Assembly (NCBI RefSeq): GCF_900100305.1
Contig: NZ_FNEY01000021.1
Location: 1 to 64,000, forward strand
Length of the DNA: 64,000 nucleotides
From: Paracidovorax citrulli
Lineage (GTDB): Bacteria > Pseudomonadota > Gammaproteobacteria > Burkholderiales > Burkholderiaceae_C
Reading direction: 5' to 3'
Shown here: positions 1-8,129 of the stretch, one piece after another
Layout of the letters: every line of letters begins with the position of its first letter
How positions within the stretch are numbered: the first letter of the stretch is position 1
Notes under the pieces: generated by a model
Databases searched by the model: none
Seen by the model: the letters and a program-made list of their open reading frames with translations, nothing else
Told to the model about the DNA's origin: nothing
Translations under genes and position numbers: made by a program

Positions 1-324
1 GCATCGAGCGCGTCATGACCGACAACGGCTCTGGCTACAAAAACGCCTTCCGCGCGGCCTGCGAGGAATTGGGCATCCGCCACATCCGCACGCGGCCCTA
101 TACGCCCAAGACCAACGGCAAGGCCGAGCGATTCGTACAGACCAGCCTGCGGGAGTGGGCCTATGCCAGACCCTACGAAAGCTCAGCCCAACGCACGGCT
201 GCCCTGCAGCCCTTCATTGACGGCTACAACTGGTGCCGGCCACACTCCGCGCTCGGCCATCAGCCTCCCATCACACGCATTCCGGGTGTGAACAACCTCG
301 TGAGACTCAACACCTAGCGTTACA
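1..324 (+). mobile_element. 3' end of an IS481-family insertion sequence
   Basis: Only the right-hand part of the element lies in the window. It holds the C-terminal part of the transposase. The probable outer end is near 324, because the reverse complement of 301-324 begins TGTAACGCTAGG, and IS481 termini usually begin TGT. The left end and target-site duplication are outside the window, so the boundary is inferred from one side only. Confidence 0.6.
3..317 (+). CDS. IS481-family transposase, C-terminal fragment (gene starts upstream of window)
   Basis: The reading frame is open from the first bases of the window and ends at 317, so this is the last third of a DDE transposase. The visible protein has the TDNGSGY block carrying the second catalytic Asp of the retroviral-integrase fold, and PYTPKTNGKAERF with the third catalytic Glu, followed by the R-P-H-S-ALG stretch near the C-terminus. 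This order is typical of IS481/IS3-type integrase cores; the RPYTPKTNGKAERF wording is most like IS481. Its role is cut-and-paste movement of the element. No inactivating change is visible in the part present. The first catalytic residue and N-terminal helix-turn-helix lie outside the window. Confidence 0.85.
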   Translation: MERVMTDNGSGYKNAFRAACEELGIRHIRTRPYTPKTNGKAERFVQTSLREWAYARPYESSAQRTAALQPFIDGYNWCRPHSALGHQPPITRIPGVNNLVRLNT

Positions 325-491
325 GTGTCGCGGCCGATTTCGCTCACGAGGTAGAGCAGAGTACGGGGTTAGACCTGCCCTCTAAAGGTAGGCACTTAAC
401 TCAAGGCTCCCCGTCGGCAGAGTCGCGCGGCATCACCCAACGGCAAGACCTGACTACAAGAACAGATCCATACAAGTACTTAAGGGGGAGC

Positions 492-956
492 ATGGACAGC
501 CTTACAAGGGCGGAAGCTGAGGCAATCCTGTCAGAGCCGCACTACTGCGAAGACGCATCACCGGACGACTGGGTGCTCTTGGAACGACCCAAGGGAGCAT
601 TTAGTTTTGAACTGGGGCTACTGAATTCGAAAGGTGAGAACGCAGGGCTCGTGGTCGCGATCCATTTCTTCCGCCAGCCGACCACACGTCTCATCACCAT
701 CAAGATGACGGTGTTCAAACAGCATCGCAAGCAGCTACCGGTCAGGGTCTATCAACTCCAGATTACGGCCAAGAGCTACTGTCCAGACGACTGGCACGAC
801 GAAGCCCATGAGCACTTCGGAGATGGACGCGATCCAGTCCCACAGTGGAGAGAATGGCGTTCCTTTCCTGATATTCTGAAATTTTTCTCCCACCGAACCA
901 ACATCCAGTTCCGCCCCCCACTTGAAGACCCCGAATACCTGAGGCTCAAGCCATGA
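492..956 (+). CDS. hypothetical protein, first gene of a two-gene unit
   Basis: A 154-residue soluble protein with no signal peptide or membrane segment. I do not recognise the family with confidence. Visible traits are an acidic N-terminus, a central beta-rich part, and a C-terminal stretch with several histidines (DDWHDEAHEHFGDGRDP) followed by aromatic residues, which could be a metal-binding or catalytic patch. A purine-rich GGGGGAG lies just before the ATG. Its stop overlaps the ATG of the next gene by four bases (ATGA at 953-956), so the two are almost certainly co-translated. Base composition is less GC-rich than the chromosome to the right, and an IS end lies just upstream, so recent acquisition is likely. 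A toxin-antitoxin or defence role is possible but unproven. Confidence 0.75.
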   Translation: MDSLTRAEAEAILSEPHYCEDASPDDWVLLERPKGAFSFELGLLNSKGENAGLVVAIHFFRQPTTRLITIKMTVFKQHRKQLPVRVYQLQITAKSYCPDDWHDEAHEHFGDGRDPVPQWREWRSFPDILKFFSHRTNIQFRPPLEDPEYLRLKP

Positions 957-1705
957 TTTGCAGCAACCTACTCAAATTAACCGGATTTGCTTGCCACCCC
1001 ATTGACGAGCAGGGTTCGCTTGCGCAGATCGTGACCCCGTTTTCTTTTGCTGATGGTGACCCTTTCCCTGTATACGTTGAGACGTTCAGCAATGATGTTC
1101 ATCGGTTCTTTGACGACGGGTTGACGCTGCTCCATCTCATTGGACGCGGCATGAAATTCGAGTCTGGACACAAGTTGCGGTTCTTGAGCAACATTGCGAG
1201 CAAGCACGGAGCGACCCTCAACGAGGGTGGGGTGCTAGAGGTACTGTCTAAAGCATCGCAGCCCGCAGAAGCGTTTGCGCGGTACATAGCGTGTTTGGTA
1301 GCAATCACGACCTGGGAAGAAGAGCACCAAGGCGTAGATGCTGATGGGTCAGCTTTCGCTACCATGGTGGCGCATGCACTCATGCAACTCCACCCCGAGC
1401 AGGAATTGGAGCAGCGGCCTAGCTATGTCGGAAGCTCAGGAAAGCGGCATGAACTGGACTTCAAGATCGGTGGGACGGGATACGTCGCAGTCAAGCCATC
1501 GCCGCAGTCGGCAGCTCCGGCACTGTACAAATTGGTGGACATAACCAACCGCGAAAGCAACGCGCATGAATCTCTTGCCGTCGTGGTAGACGACAGGTTC
1601 GATAAGGAAGGGGCGAAAAGTACCCAACAGGTTTTTAGAGGCATTGCGAGCCGGGTCATCGGCTATAGCAAGATTGCACCTCCAGAGCCTTCTGTAGTTC
1701 ACTGA
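953..1705 (+). CDS. DUF1828-like protein, second gene of the two-gene unit
   Basis: A 250-residue protein whose first 90 residues match my memory of the DUF1828 domain: a hydrophobic start, VTPFSFADGDPFPVYVE, then a DDGLTLLHLIGRGM segment. DUF1828 proteins are found mostly in phages, plasmids and genomic islands and have no established biochemical role. The C-terminal half (from about residue 125) contains a mixed alpha/beta part with KSTQQVFRGIASRV near the end. It is coupled by an ATGA overlap to the gene before it and is followed within 20 bases by a strong terminator, so the two genes form a complete transcription unit. Like its partner it is less GC-rich than the neighbouring core genes. 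Function unknown. Confidence 0.75.
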   Translation: MICSNLLKLTGFACHPIDEQGSLAQIVTPFSFADGDPFPVYVETFSNDVHRFFDDGLTLLHLIGRGMKFESGHKLRFLSNIASKHGATLNEGGVLEVLSKASQPAEAFARYIACLVAITTWEEEHQGVDADGSAFATMVAHALMQLHPEQELEQRPSYVGSSGKRHELDFKIGGTGYVAVKPSPQSAAPALYKLVDITNRESNAHESLAVVVDDRFDKEGAKSTQQVFRGIASRVIGYSKIAPPEPSVVH

Positions 1706-1723
1706 GCATTCTTACCCAGCCAC

Positions 1724-1749
1724 AAAGCCCGCCTCGTACGGGCTTTTTT
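1724..1749 (+). terminator. rho-independent terminator of the two-gene unit
   Basis: A perfect 8-bp stem AAAGCCCG / CGGGCTTT (1724-1731 and 1739-1746) with a 7-base loop runs into six T residues. It closes the transcription unit that ends at 1705. Confidence 0.9.
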
Positions 1750-1881
1750 ACGCCTCCACCGGTCCAGCGTTGTACGCATCCATCAACGCCAAGAAGAAAA
1801 CTTCGATGCTCTGCAATCTGCCACGCGCGCAGCATCCAAGCGTCACAAGATCGCCAAACTAAAGCGGCGCCAAAGCAGCAC

Positions 1882-2109
1882 TCACCGCGACCACTTCCGC
1901 TCGGCCTTCGGCTCCACGGTGATGTCCACGTGCTTCTGCACTTCGGGCCGGCCGGTACGGGGGTTGGTATCCACCACGTCCTCGAGCGTGATCTTGCTCA
2001 CTTCGGCCTGGGTGTCTGCCTCCAGATCCTCCAGCACCTCGCCCACCCGCTTCTCTGCGGCATCCACCTGTTGCTGCGTGGCGGGAGACGGCGTGGTGCG
2101 GGACAGCAT
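1882..2109 (-). CDS. small acidic hypothetical protein
   Basis: A 75-residue soluble protein starting MLSRTTPSPATQQQ and rich in Asp and Glu. Start chosen at 2109 because AAGGA sits seven bases upstream on the coding strand; the longer open frame extending to 2619 has Arg/Pro-rich composition and no ribosome site. No domain recognised. The middle (LEADTQAEVSKITLEDVVD) is likely helical and the end (RPEVQKHVDITVEPKAERKW) likely beta. It is the first of several short leftward genes in 1882-3008 that are probably conserved only in close relatives. Confidence 0.6.
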   Translation of the reverse strand: MLSRTTPSPATQQQVDAAEKRVGEVLEDLEADTQAEVSKITLEDVVDTNPRTGRPEVQKHVDITVEPKAERKWSR

Positions 2110-2150
2110 GGCGGGGTTCCTTGGAGAAAAGAAGGAAGGGATCGGGGCCG

Positions 2151-2297
2151 TCAGGGCCGGGCCTGTGCAACCGCCGGGAAGCCCTGCAGCCATCCGCAAT
2201 GGGGAGGCAGATCGGCCGGCTCCGGCGGAGGCGCCGGAATGTCGGGCTCGACGGGCTGGTCGCCCTTGTCGGCAGGGGAACGGTGCAGGGAAGGCAT
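2151..2297 (-). CDS. possible proline-rich small protein
   Basis: A 48-codon frame starting MPSLHRSPADKGDQPVEPD and rich in Pro and Glu (PAPPPEPADLPP). The composition looks like the small Pro-rich proteins often annotated in Comamonadaceae, and it lies in line with the leftward genes on either side. No convincing ribosome-binding site is present, so this is a tentative call from composition and position only. Confidence 0.3.
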   Translation of the reverse strand: MPSLHRSPADKGDQPVEPDIPAPPPEPADLPPHCGWLQGFPAVAQARP

Positions 2298-2339
2298 GGG
2301 GAATGGGGAACGAGAGGGAGCGACGGCGGAAGAGCCTGC

Positions 2340-2432
2340 TCAGAAGCCGCTCATGACGGATGCCGCGAAGTAGGCGATTCCCAGGCTGGAGAAAAGCACG
2401 AATCCGGCCACGACAGTCAGCATTTCTTTCAT
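2340..2432 (-). CDS. 30-residue single-pass membrane peptide
   Basis: A very short gene encoding MKEMLTVVAGFVLFSSLG followed by a further hydrophobic stretch ending SVMSGF. Nearly the whole peptide is one predicted membrane helix with a short charged N-terminus, so it should sit in the inner membrane. GAAGGACG precedes the ATG at the right spacing for a ribosome site. Peptides of this size are often partners of larger membrane complexes or stress-induced small proteins, but nothing here identifies a partner. The neighbouring leftward genes are of unknown function. Confidence 0.5.
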   Translation of the reverse strand: MKEMLTVVAGFVLFSSLGIAYFAASVMSGF

Positions 2433-2736
2433 GTTCGTCCTTCAATGGCGGAACATTGCCGGCCGGCACCGATGCGAAATGCACCGAAGATCGCGCCACG
2501 GCCGGCGCGGAATTCCTGTAACGGGGCTGGGGCAATGCCGCCCGAGCCGCCTTTTCCTGCTGGCCCGCCGCGGGATGATCCATCACCGGGCCTGGCCACT
2601 TGTGTTCAATCTTGGGCACCTGCCGGAGGAGGGGAACAATTCCCGTCTCCTGCAGGCACAGCCGCTACTGTATGAAAACCCCCAATTCCGCTATGTAGGA
2701 CGAATGCGGGTTCGATGTCGGACGGGTGATCTGAAA
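2433..2736. other. intergenic, no gene recognised
   Basis: Frames crossing this stretch on either strand have Arg/Pro/His-rich translations typical of GC-rich shadows. The part next to 2432 should hold the promoter of the small leftward membrane-peptide gene, and the last part contains AT-rich bases next to the terminator at 2737. Nothing else is visible. Confidence 0.4.
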
Positions 2737-2759
2737 AGAAAAACCGGGGGCACCCCCGG
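2737..2759 (-). terminator. rho-independent terminator of the 76-residue gene
   Basis: On the minus strand a 7-bp CCGGGGG / CCCCCGG stem with a two-base turn is followed by TTTTTC. It lies 19 bases past the stop codon of the gene ending at 2778. Confidence 0.8.
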
Positions 2760-2777
2760 CCTCGTGCACGGCAGTGG

Positions 2778-3008
2778 TCAGCCTTCCTGGCGGCGGATCA
2801 GGGCACGGCCGCTGTCGGTGATGACCAGGTCGCCGGTGGCGTTCTTGGCGATATAGCCGCGCTCGTAGAGTCGGCCGGACAGATGGTGGCGCAGGGCCTC
2901 CGGCACGCTGATGGCGCGGCCGATCTCCAGTTGCTTGAGGGCTTCGAGCTCATCGACCGTGGGATCGAAGTGGGGGGCGTGGTAGGTGCCGCTCGTGTGG
3001 TTTTGCAT
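2778..3008 (-). CDS. small hypothetical protein, winged-helix-like
   Basis: A 76-residue protein starting MQNHTSGTYHAPHFD. Start chosen at 3008, where AAGGAG lies about ten bases upstream; the longer frame is Arg/Pro-rich. The second half (LRHHLSGRLYERGYIAKN, then GDLVITDSGRALIRR) reads like a helix followed by a beta-hairpin wing and resembles a DNA-binding wing of the MarR/PadR kind, but the protein is too short for a full regulator. Function unknown; it may bind nucleic acid. It ends at its own terminator, so it is a single-gene unit. Confidence 0.65.
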   Translation of the reverse strand: MQNHTSGTYHAPHFDPTVDELEALKQLEIGRAISVPEALRHHLSGRLYERGYIAKNATGDLVITDSGRALIRRQEG

Positions 3009-3132
3009 GTGCCGGTACTCCTTGTTGTGACGATAGGCAGGGAAACAGAGCCTGCAAGCCTGCTCTACAGCAGGTGTGACACAGCCTAGCCCGCGGTCGC
3101 GGGCGATGCAACCGGACAGGGCGCCGTCGCGG

Positions 3133-4032
3133 TCAAGTCGCGGCCATGTCCTGCAACCACGCGGCGAACGCCGCGACCACCGGCGGCTGGGGCTGGGCGG
3201 GAGTGACGAAGTAATAGCCTCGGCCTCCCCGCGGCGCGCGGTCGCAGGCCGGCACCAGTTCGCCCCGGGCACGCTCGGGCTCGATCAGCATCAGCGGTAC
3301 CAGCGCCACGCCCAGGCCGTGGGCGGCGGCCACGGCGGACATGGAAAAGAGCTCGTAGCGCGGGCCGTCCAGGGCATGCTGTGGGGCATGCACCCCCATG
3401 GATTCGAACCACTGGCGCCAGGCCAGCGGCCGCGTCGTCTGCTGCAGCAGCGGCAGTTCCGCCAGGGCTTCCGGCGGCAGGGGCCGCCCCTCCGGCAGCA
3501 GCGCGGGGCTGCAGACCGGAGCCACATCCTCCTGCATCAACCGCAGGGCCTGGGTGCCGGGCCAATTGGCCACCTGCTCGGGCGTGCCGGCATAAAGGGC
3601 CGCATCGAAGCCCGCATCCGCGAAAAGGAAGGGCCGCACCTGGGTCTCGATGTGAACGACGATGTCGGGATGCCGCTCGGCCAGCCGGGGCAGGCGGGGC
3701 ACCAGCCAGCGGGTGGCGAAGGTGGGCACGGCGGCGAGGCGGATGGAACCGCCCTGCCCCTGGTGGGCCATGACGTCGAGCGTGTCGCGCTCCAGGCCTT
3801 CGAGCCAGCGCCCGACCTGGGCGGCGTAGTGCGTGCCGGCCGGCGTCAGCGCCACGCCGTGGCGGGTGCGGCGGAACAGCGCCACGCCCAGGAACTCCTC
3901 CAGCGCCATGATCTGCCGCGACACGGCGCTTTGCGTGAGGAACAGTTCCTGGGCCGCCCGCGTGTAGCTTTCATGGCGGGCGGCGGCTTCGAAACAGGCC
4001 AGGGCCTGGGTGGACGGCAGGGTGCGGCGCAT
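3133..4032 (-). CDS. LysR-family regulator, GcvA-like
   Basis: A 299-residue LysR-type transcription factor. Residues 5-65 hold the winged helix-turn-helix (AAARHESYTRAAQELFLTQS...VSRQI), residues about 90-295 the periplasmic-binding-protein-like effector domain. LysR proteins bind upstream of divergent genes and switch them on in response to a small molecule. Here it is divergent from the glutaryl-CoA dehydrogenase gene, 153 bases apart, so it probably controls glutarate catabolism and itself; glutarate or glutaryl-CoA is a likely effector, by inference. The subgroup (SQSAVSRQI with a VALFRRTRHGVALTPAG segment) is close to GcvA/TrpI. A TAGCAT hexamer six bases before its ATG suggests a very short leader. 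Confidence 0.9.
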   Translation of the reverse strand: MRRTLPSTQALACFEAAARHESYTRAAQELFLTQSAVSRQIMALEEFLGVALFRRTRHGVALTPAGTHYAAQVGRWLEGLERDTLDVMAHQGQGGSIRLAAVPTFATRWLVPRLPRLAERHPDIVVHIETQVRPFLFADAGFDAALYAGTPEQVANWPGTQALRLMQEDVAPVCSPALLPEGRPLPPEALAELPLLQQTTRPLAWRQWFESMGVHAPQHALDGPRYELFSMSAVAAAHGLGVALVPLMLIEPERARGELVPACDRAPRGGRGYYFVTPAQPQPPVVAAFAAWLQDMAAT

Positions 4033-4185
4033 GGCCGGATGCTACACAGGTATTCCAAAAGCTCATTTCTGGATGCGAGTTCATCGCTTGCCGCAGCCCA
4101 TCCACAAGGCATAGCATCCATGCATTCCGAGTGACATGCCGAACCGGCAAATCACATCTTTCGCCCGATTTCAAGGAGACACACC
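4033..4185. promoter_or_regulatory. divergent promoter region, LysR gene / gcdH
   Basis: This 153-base gap between divergent genes must carry both promoters and, by LysR convention, the regulator's binding site. It is less GC-rich than the flanks. AAGGAG lies eight bases before the gcdH ATG. I cannot identify the exact LysR box with confidence. Confidence 0.5.
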
Positions 4186-5385
4186 ATGGCCCGCCCTGCA
4201 GCCTTCCACTGGGAAGATCCCTTCCTGCTCGACCAGCAGCTCAGCGACGACGAGCGCATGGTGCGCGATGCCGCGGCGGCCTACTGCCGCGACCGGCTGG
4301 CGACCCGCGTGCTGGAACAGTTCCGCCACGAAAAGACCGATACGGCCATCTTCCGCGAGATGGGCGAGCTGGGCCTGCTGGGCCCGACCATCCCTGAGCA
4401 GTACGGCGGCCCCGGGCTGAACTATGTGGCCTACGGCCTGATCGCCCGCGAGATCGAACGCATCGATTCGGGCTACCGCTCCATGGCCAGCGTGCAGAGC
4501 TCGCTGGTGATGGTGCCGATCTTCGAGTTCGGCACCGAGGCGCAGAAGCAGAAGTACCTGCCGAAGCTGGCGAGCGGCGAATGGATCGGCTGCTTCGGAC
4601 TGACCGAACCCGACCACGGATCCGACCCCGGCAGCATGGCCACGCGCGCCCACAAGACCGCGGGCGGCTACAAGCTCAAGGGCAGCAAGATGTGGATCAC
4701 CAACAGCCCCATCGCCGACGTGTTCGTCGTCTGGGCCAAGGAGGTGAGCGAATCCGGCGCCGTGGGCCCGATCCGCGGCTTCGTGCTGGAAAAGGGCATG
4801 CAGGGCCTCACGGCGCCGGCCATCCACGGCAAGGTGGGCCTGCGTGCCTCCATCACCGGCGAGATCGTGATGGACGATGTGTTCGTGCCCGAGGAGAACG
4901 CCTTCCCCGAGGTACAGGGCCTCAAGGGTCCGTTCACCTGCCTGAACAGCGCGCGCTACGGCATCGCCTGGGGCGCGCTGGGCGCGGCCGAGTTCTGCTG
5001 GCACACGGCGCGCCAGTACACGCTGGACCGCAAGCAGTTCGGCCGGCCGCTCGCCGCCAACCAGCTCATCCAGAAGAAGCTGGCCGACATGCAGACCGAG
5101 ATCGCCATCGGCCTGCAGGCCTGCCTGCGCCTGGGCCGCATGAAGGACGAAGGCACGGCCGCCGTGGAGGCCACTTCCATCATCAAGCGCAACAGCTGCG
5201 GCAAGGCGCTGGACATCGCCCGCATGGCGCGCGACATGATGGGCGGCAACGGCATCAGCGACGAGTTCGGCGTGGCACGGCACCTGGTGAACCTGGAGGT
5301 GGTCAACACCTACGAGGGCACGCACGACGTGCATGCGCTCATCCTGGGCCGCGCCCAGACGGGCATCGCCGCGTTCGCGAACTGA
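4186..5385 (+). CDS. gcdH: glutaryl-CoA dehydrogenase
   Basis: A 399-residue acyl-CoA dehydrogenase. Glutaryl-CoA dehydrogenase oxidises and decarboxylates glutaryl-CoA to crotonyl-CoA using FAD and passes electrons to ETF; it acts in lysine, tryptophan and benzoate breakdown. The flavin-binding block [17 protein letters not shown] and the C-terminal [19 protein letters not shown] are present. In this block Glu377 is the catalytic base, and its position in a TYEGTHD context is characteristic of the glutaryl-CoA group rather than general acyl-CoA dehydrogenases. Length equals the family norm. AAGGAG precedes the ATG. The next gene, a CoA transferase, starts eight bases after the stop, so both form an operon that activates glutarate and then oxidises it, under the divergent LysR protein. 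Confidence 0.93.
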   Translation: MARPAAFHWEDPFLLDQQLSDDERMVRDAAAAYCRDRLATRVLEQFRHEKTDTAIFREMGELGLLGPTIPEQYGGPGLNYVAYGLIAREIERIDSGYRSMASVQSSLVMVPIFEFGTEAQKQKYLPKLASGEWIGCFGLTEPDHGSDPGSMATRAHKTAGGYKLKGSKMWITNSPIADVFVVWAKEVSESGAVGPIRGFVLEKGMQGLTAPAIHGKVGLRASITGEIVMDDVFVPEENAFPEVQGLKGPFTCLNSARYGIAWGALGAAEFCWHTARQYTLDRKQFGRPLAANQLIQKKLADMQTEIAIGLQACLRLGRMKDEGTAAVEATSIIKRNSCGKALDIARMARDMMGGNGISDEFGVARHLVNLEVVNTYEGTHDVHALILGRAQTGIAAFAN

Positions 5386-5392
5386 CGGCGCC

Positions 5393-6670
5393 ATGGACGC
5401 GGCTCCCCTGCCCTCCCCCGCGCCCGCGGCCGGCGCGCTCGCCGGTATCCGGGTACTCGACCTCTCGCGCGTGCTGGCCGGACCGTGGTGCACCCAGGTA
5501 CTGGCCGACCTGGGCGCGGACGTGGTCAAGGTCGAGCGCCCCGGCCTGGGTGACGATACGCGCCAGTGGGGCCCGCCGTTCCTGAAGGATGCCCAGGGCC
5601 GCGAGACGGACCAGGCGGCCTACTTCACGGCCTGCAACCGCAACAAGCGCTCCATCACCATCGACATGGCCCACCCGGAAGGCCAGGCACTGATCCGTGC
5701 CATGGCGCTGCGGGCGGACGTGGTGGTGGAAAACTTCAAGGTGGGCGGGCTGAAGCAGTACGGGCTGGACCACGAGAGCCTGCGGGCCCTGAACCCGCGG
5801 CTCATCTACTGCTCGGTGACGGGCTTCGGGCAGGACGGCCCCTATGCCGCCCGGGCCGGCTACGACCTGATGGTGCAGGCCTTGACCGGCCTGATGGACA
5901 TCACGGGCCGGGCGGACGGCGAACCCGGCGGCGGCCCGCTGCGGGTGGGCGTGGCGGTGATCGACCTGTTCACGGGCCTGTATGCCAGCAATGCCATCCT
6001 GGCAGCACTGCATGCCAGGCAGCACACTGGCGAGGGCCAGCACATCGACATGGCCCTGCTGGACGTGGGCATGGCCGTGCTGGCCAACCAGGCCGCGGGT
6101 TTCCTGGCCACCGGGGAATCGCCGCGGCGCCAGGGCAACAGCCACCCGAGCCTGGTGCCCTACCAGGACTTTCCCACGGCCGACGGCGCCATGCTGCTGG
6201 CCATCGGCAACGACGGCCAGTTCGCGCGCTTCTGCACGGCCGCCGGCCGGCCGGAATGGGCATCGGACGCGCGGTTCAGGACCAATACCCTGCGCGTGGT
6301 GCACCGCGCCGAACTGGTGCCGCTGATGGAGCCGGTGACCCGCACGCGCAGCACCGCGGAATGGGTGGCGCTGCTGGAGGACAAGGCCGTGCCGTGCGGG
6401 CCGATCAATAGCATCGCCCAGGCGTTCAATGATCCGCAGGTGCGCGCGCGCGGGCTCGCCGTGGAGCTTCCGCGCCGGCCGGACGGCAGTGCAGGTGCCG
6501 ATGGCATCGCCACCGTGCGCGGCGTCGCCAGCCCGTTGCGGCTGTCGGCCACGCCGCCCGTGCTGCGCCATGCGCCGCCCGCGCTGGGGCAGCATACCGA
6601 AGAGATTCTGGCGGACATGGGGCTGGACGCGGCCGCCGTGGCCCGTCTGCGCGGCGCGGGGGTGGTGTAG
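5393..6670 (+). CDS. CaiB/BaiF-family CoA transferase, probably glutarate-specific
   Basis: A 425-residue class III CoA transferase. These enzymes move CoA between acids through an aspartyl-CoA thioester; the expected nucleophile is Asp191 in VGVAVIDLFTG. The N-terminal GIRVLDLSRVLAGPWCTQ and ADLGADVVKVERPG blocks are the family's CoA-binding Rossmann part. The start at 5393 was chosen because it lies just after the gcdH stop; the frame stays open upstream but overlaps gcdH. Coupling to gcdH suggests it forms glutaryl-CoA from glutarate with succinyl-CoA as donor, like human SUGCT; substrate is inferred from context only. Confidence 0.88.
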   Translation: MDAAPLPSPAPAAGALAGIRVLDLSRVLAGPWCTQVLADLGADVVKVERPGLGDDTRQWGPPFLKDAQGRETDQAAYFTACNRNKRSITIDMAHPEGQALIRAMALRADVVVENFKVGGLKQYGLDHESLRALNPRLIYCSVTGFGQDGPYAARAGYDLMVQALTGLMDITGRADGEPGGGPLRVGVAVIDLFTGLYASNAILAALHARQHTGEGQHIDMALLDVGMAVLANQAAGFLATGESPRRQGNSHPSLVPYQDFPTADGAMLLAIGNDGQFARFCTAAGRPEWASDARFRTNTLRVVHRAELVPLMEPVTRTRSTAEWVALLEDKAVPCGPINSIAQAFNDPQVRARGLAVELPRRPDGSAGADGIATVRGVASPLRLSATPPVLRHAPPALGQHTEEILADMGLDAAAVARLRGAGVV

Positions 6671-6859
6671 CCGTCCGGCTGCCGCGCGGATCGCGGCACG
6701 GGCCGACAGACGGCCTGGATGGAAGTCAACCAGAATACGGGGCGACGCGTCATATTGCCGTCATCCTTCGCCCGGCCGGCGGTCTGCCGGCCGGGCACCC
6801 GTCCACCACGGACCGGCCCGCCCCCGGGGCACCGGAGCCGCACCTGCAGCGAAAGCCCC

Positions 6860-7402
6860 ATGCGCCCACCTGCCCTCCTCCTCAAGTCCCTGGCCGCCAC
6901 GCTGCTGGGCGCCATGGCAGCGGGCTGCGCCGTGCCGGGCGATCCGTACTACGGCTACGGTTCCGGTCCGGCCTACGGCGCCCCCTATCCCGTCGGCCCG
7001 TCCTATCCCTACGGCGGATCGGTCACGGTGTATGAACAGCCCACCTACGTGGTCCCCCGGCCCGGCTATCCCGTGGTCGTTCCCCCGCCGGGGTATGTGG
7101 TGCGTCCCTCCCCCTGGGACGACGCCTGGCGCGAGCGCCGGGACCGCGACGAGAGGGAGCGCGCATGGCGCGAGCGGCGAGACCGCGAGGCCTGGGAAGC
7201 CGGCCGCCGCCAGGAACGCGAGCGGGAACGGGAAAGGCAGCGGGAACGCGACCGGGCCAGGGGGCCGGGTCCGTCCCTCAGCGGCACGCTGCAGGACGAG
7301 GCCCGCCGGCAAGCCGATCAGCAGCGCTGGCGCGACGACATGCGCTCCCGGGGCCGGCTGCCTCCGCAGGAGGCACCGAACCGTGTCTTCCCGAGACCCT
7401 GA
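6860..7402 (+). CDS. Tyr/Pro-rich lipoprotein with Arg/Glu-rich tail
   Basis: A 180-residue predicted lipoprotein. The start MRPPALLLKSLAATLLG fits a signal peptide ending in the lipobox AAGC (Cys around residue 23), so the protein should be anchored in the outer membrane. After the Cys comes a Tyr/Gly/Pro-rich low-complexity stretch (residues 25-75), then a long Arg/Glu-rich helix (about 90-140, ERERERERQRERDR) that is likely coiled. An upstream ATG at 6719 in the same frame would bury the signal peptide and is rejected. Function unknown. The next gene, also an exported protein, starts 23 bases later, so they may be co-transcribed. Confidence 0.75.
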   Translation: MRPPALLLKSLAATLLGAMAAGCAVPGDPYYGYGSGPAYGAPYPVGPSYPYGGSVTVYEQPTYVVPRPGYPVVVPPPGYVVRPSPWDDAWRERRDRDERERAWRERRDREAWEAGRRQERERERERQRERDRARGPGPSLSGTLQDEARRQADQQRWRDDMRSRGRLPPQEAPNRVFPRP

Positions 7403-7424
7403 AAACCATGCAAGGACAGCTGCC

Positions 7425-8129
7425 ATGACCCCTGCCACCACCCCGGCGCGCATTCCTTCCAGGCCCTGCGCCGGCGTCCTGGGCTGCGCCGGCCTCGCTG
7501 CGGCGCTCTGGCTGGCTGGCGCGCCCGTCCAGGCCCAGGTCCTGCGCTGCACGGATCCCGCGACGGGACAGGTGACCTATACGGACGGCAGTTGCGGCCG
7601 GGGTGCGGCCGCGCGCGAGGTGGAGCCGCGCAAGACACCCGAGGAGATCGACCGGGAACGCGAGCAGGCGCGCGCCGCATTGGAGACCAAGCGCCAGCGG
7701 CAGGAGGCCGAGGCCCTGGCCGAGCAACAGCAGGCGTTGCGCGAGGCGCGCGAGTCGCGGGCGCGTGCCGGACGCGAGGTCTCCACCGACCCGGCGCGCT
7801 CGCCCGAGTGCGCGCGTTCGCGCCGCCAGCTCGACCGCGTCGCGGCCGAACCCGGCCAGGGCAGCTATGAGGCGCAGGCCCGCCTGTCGGCGGCGCAGCG
7901 GCAGATGGAGCTGGACTGCCTGGGCTCCGCAGGCTACACGCAGGTGGAACGCTCGCGCGGCAACGGTGGTGCCACGTATGGCACGCAGGACATCCATGTG
8001 CCGCCCGTGGTGGTGGTGCCGCGGCATCCCGTGGTCGTGCAGCCGGCCGTGCCCGTGCCCAAGCCGCCGGGCACGCAGTGCAACGTGTTCCGGTGCTATG
8101 ACGGCAACGGGAACATCTATCCCCGTTAA
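7425..8129 (+). CDS. secreted DUF4124-type protein
   Basis: A 234-residue exported protein. AAGGA lies seven bases before the ATG. Residues about 15-38 form a signal peptide ending in VQAQ. Directly after it comes VLRCTDPATGQVTYTDGSCG, the usual pattern of the DUF4124 domain, a short Cys-containing beta unit found at the N-terminus of many betaproteobacterial periplasmic proteins. Residues about 60-115 are a charged, Glu/Arg/Gln-rich coiled coil; then a region with Cys pairs (SPECARSRRQL, MELDCLGSAGY), a Val/Pro-rich linker, and a final Cys pair (CNVFRCYDGNGN). The even spread of cysteines suggests periplasmic disulfides. Function unknown. Confidence 0.8.
   Translation: MTPATTPARIPSRPCAGVLGCAGLAAALWLAGAPVQAQVLRCTDPATGQVTYTDGSCGRGAAAREVEPRKTPEEIDREREQARAALETKRQRQEAEALAEQQQALREARESRARAGREVSTDPARSPECARSRRQLDRVAAEPGQGSYEAQARLSAAQRQMELDCLGSAGYTQVERSRGNGGATYGTQDIHVPPVVVVPRHPVVVQPAVPVPKPPGTQCNVFRCYDGNGNIYPR

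Noticed and set aside
4171-5529. A 452-codon minus-strand frame opposite gcdH
   Set aside because: The protein is Ala/Gly/His/Val-rich without motifs, while gcdH has all catalytic blocks.
7131-7262. Arg/Glu codon repeats as a DNA tandem repeat
   Set aside because: They are short, imperfect and in frame, and encode a charged coiled-coil tail of the lipoprotein.
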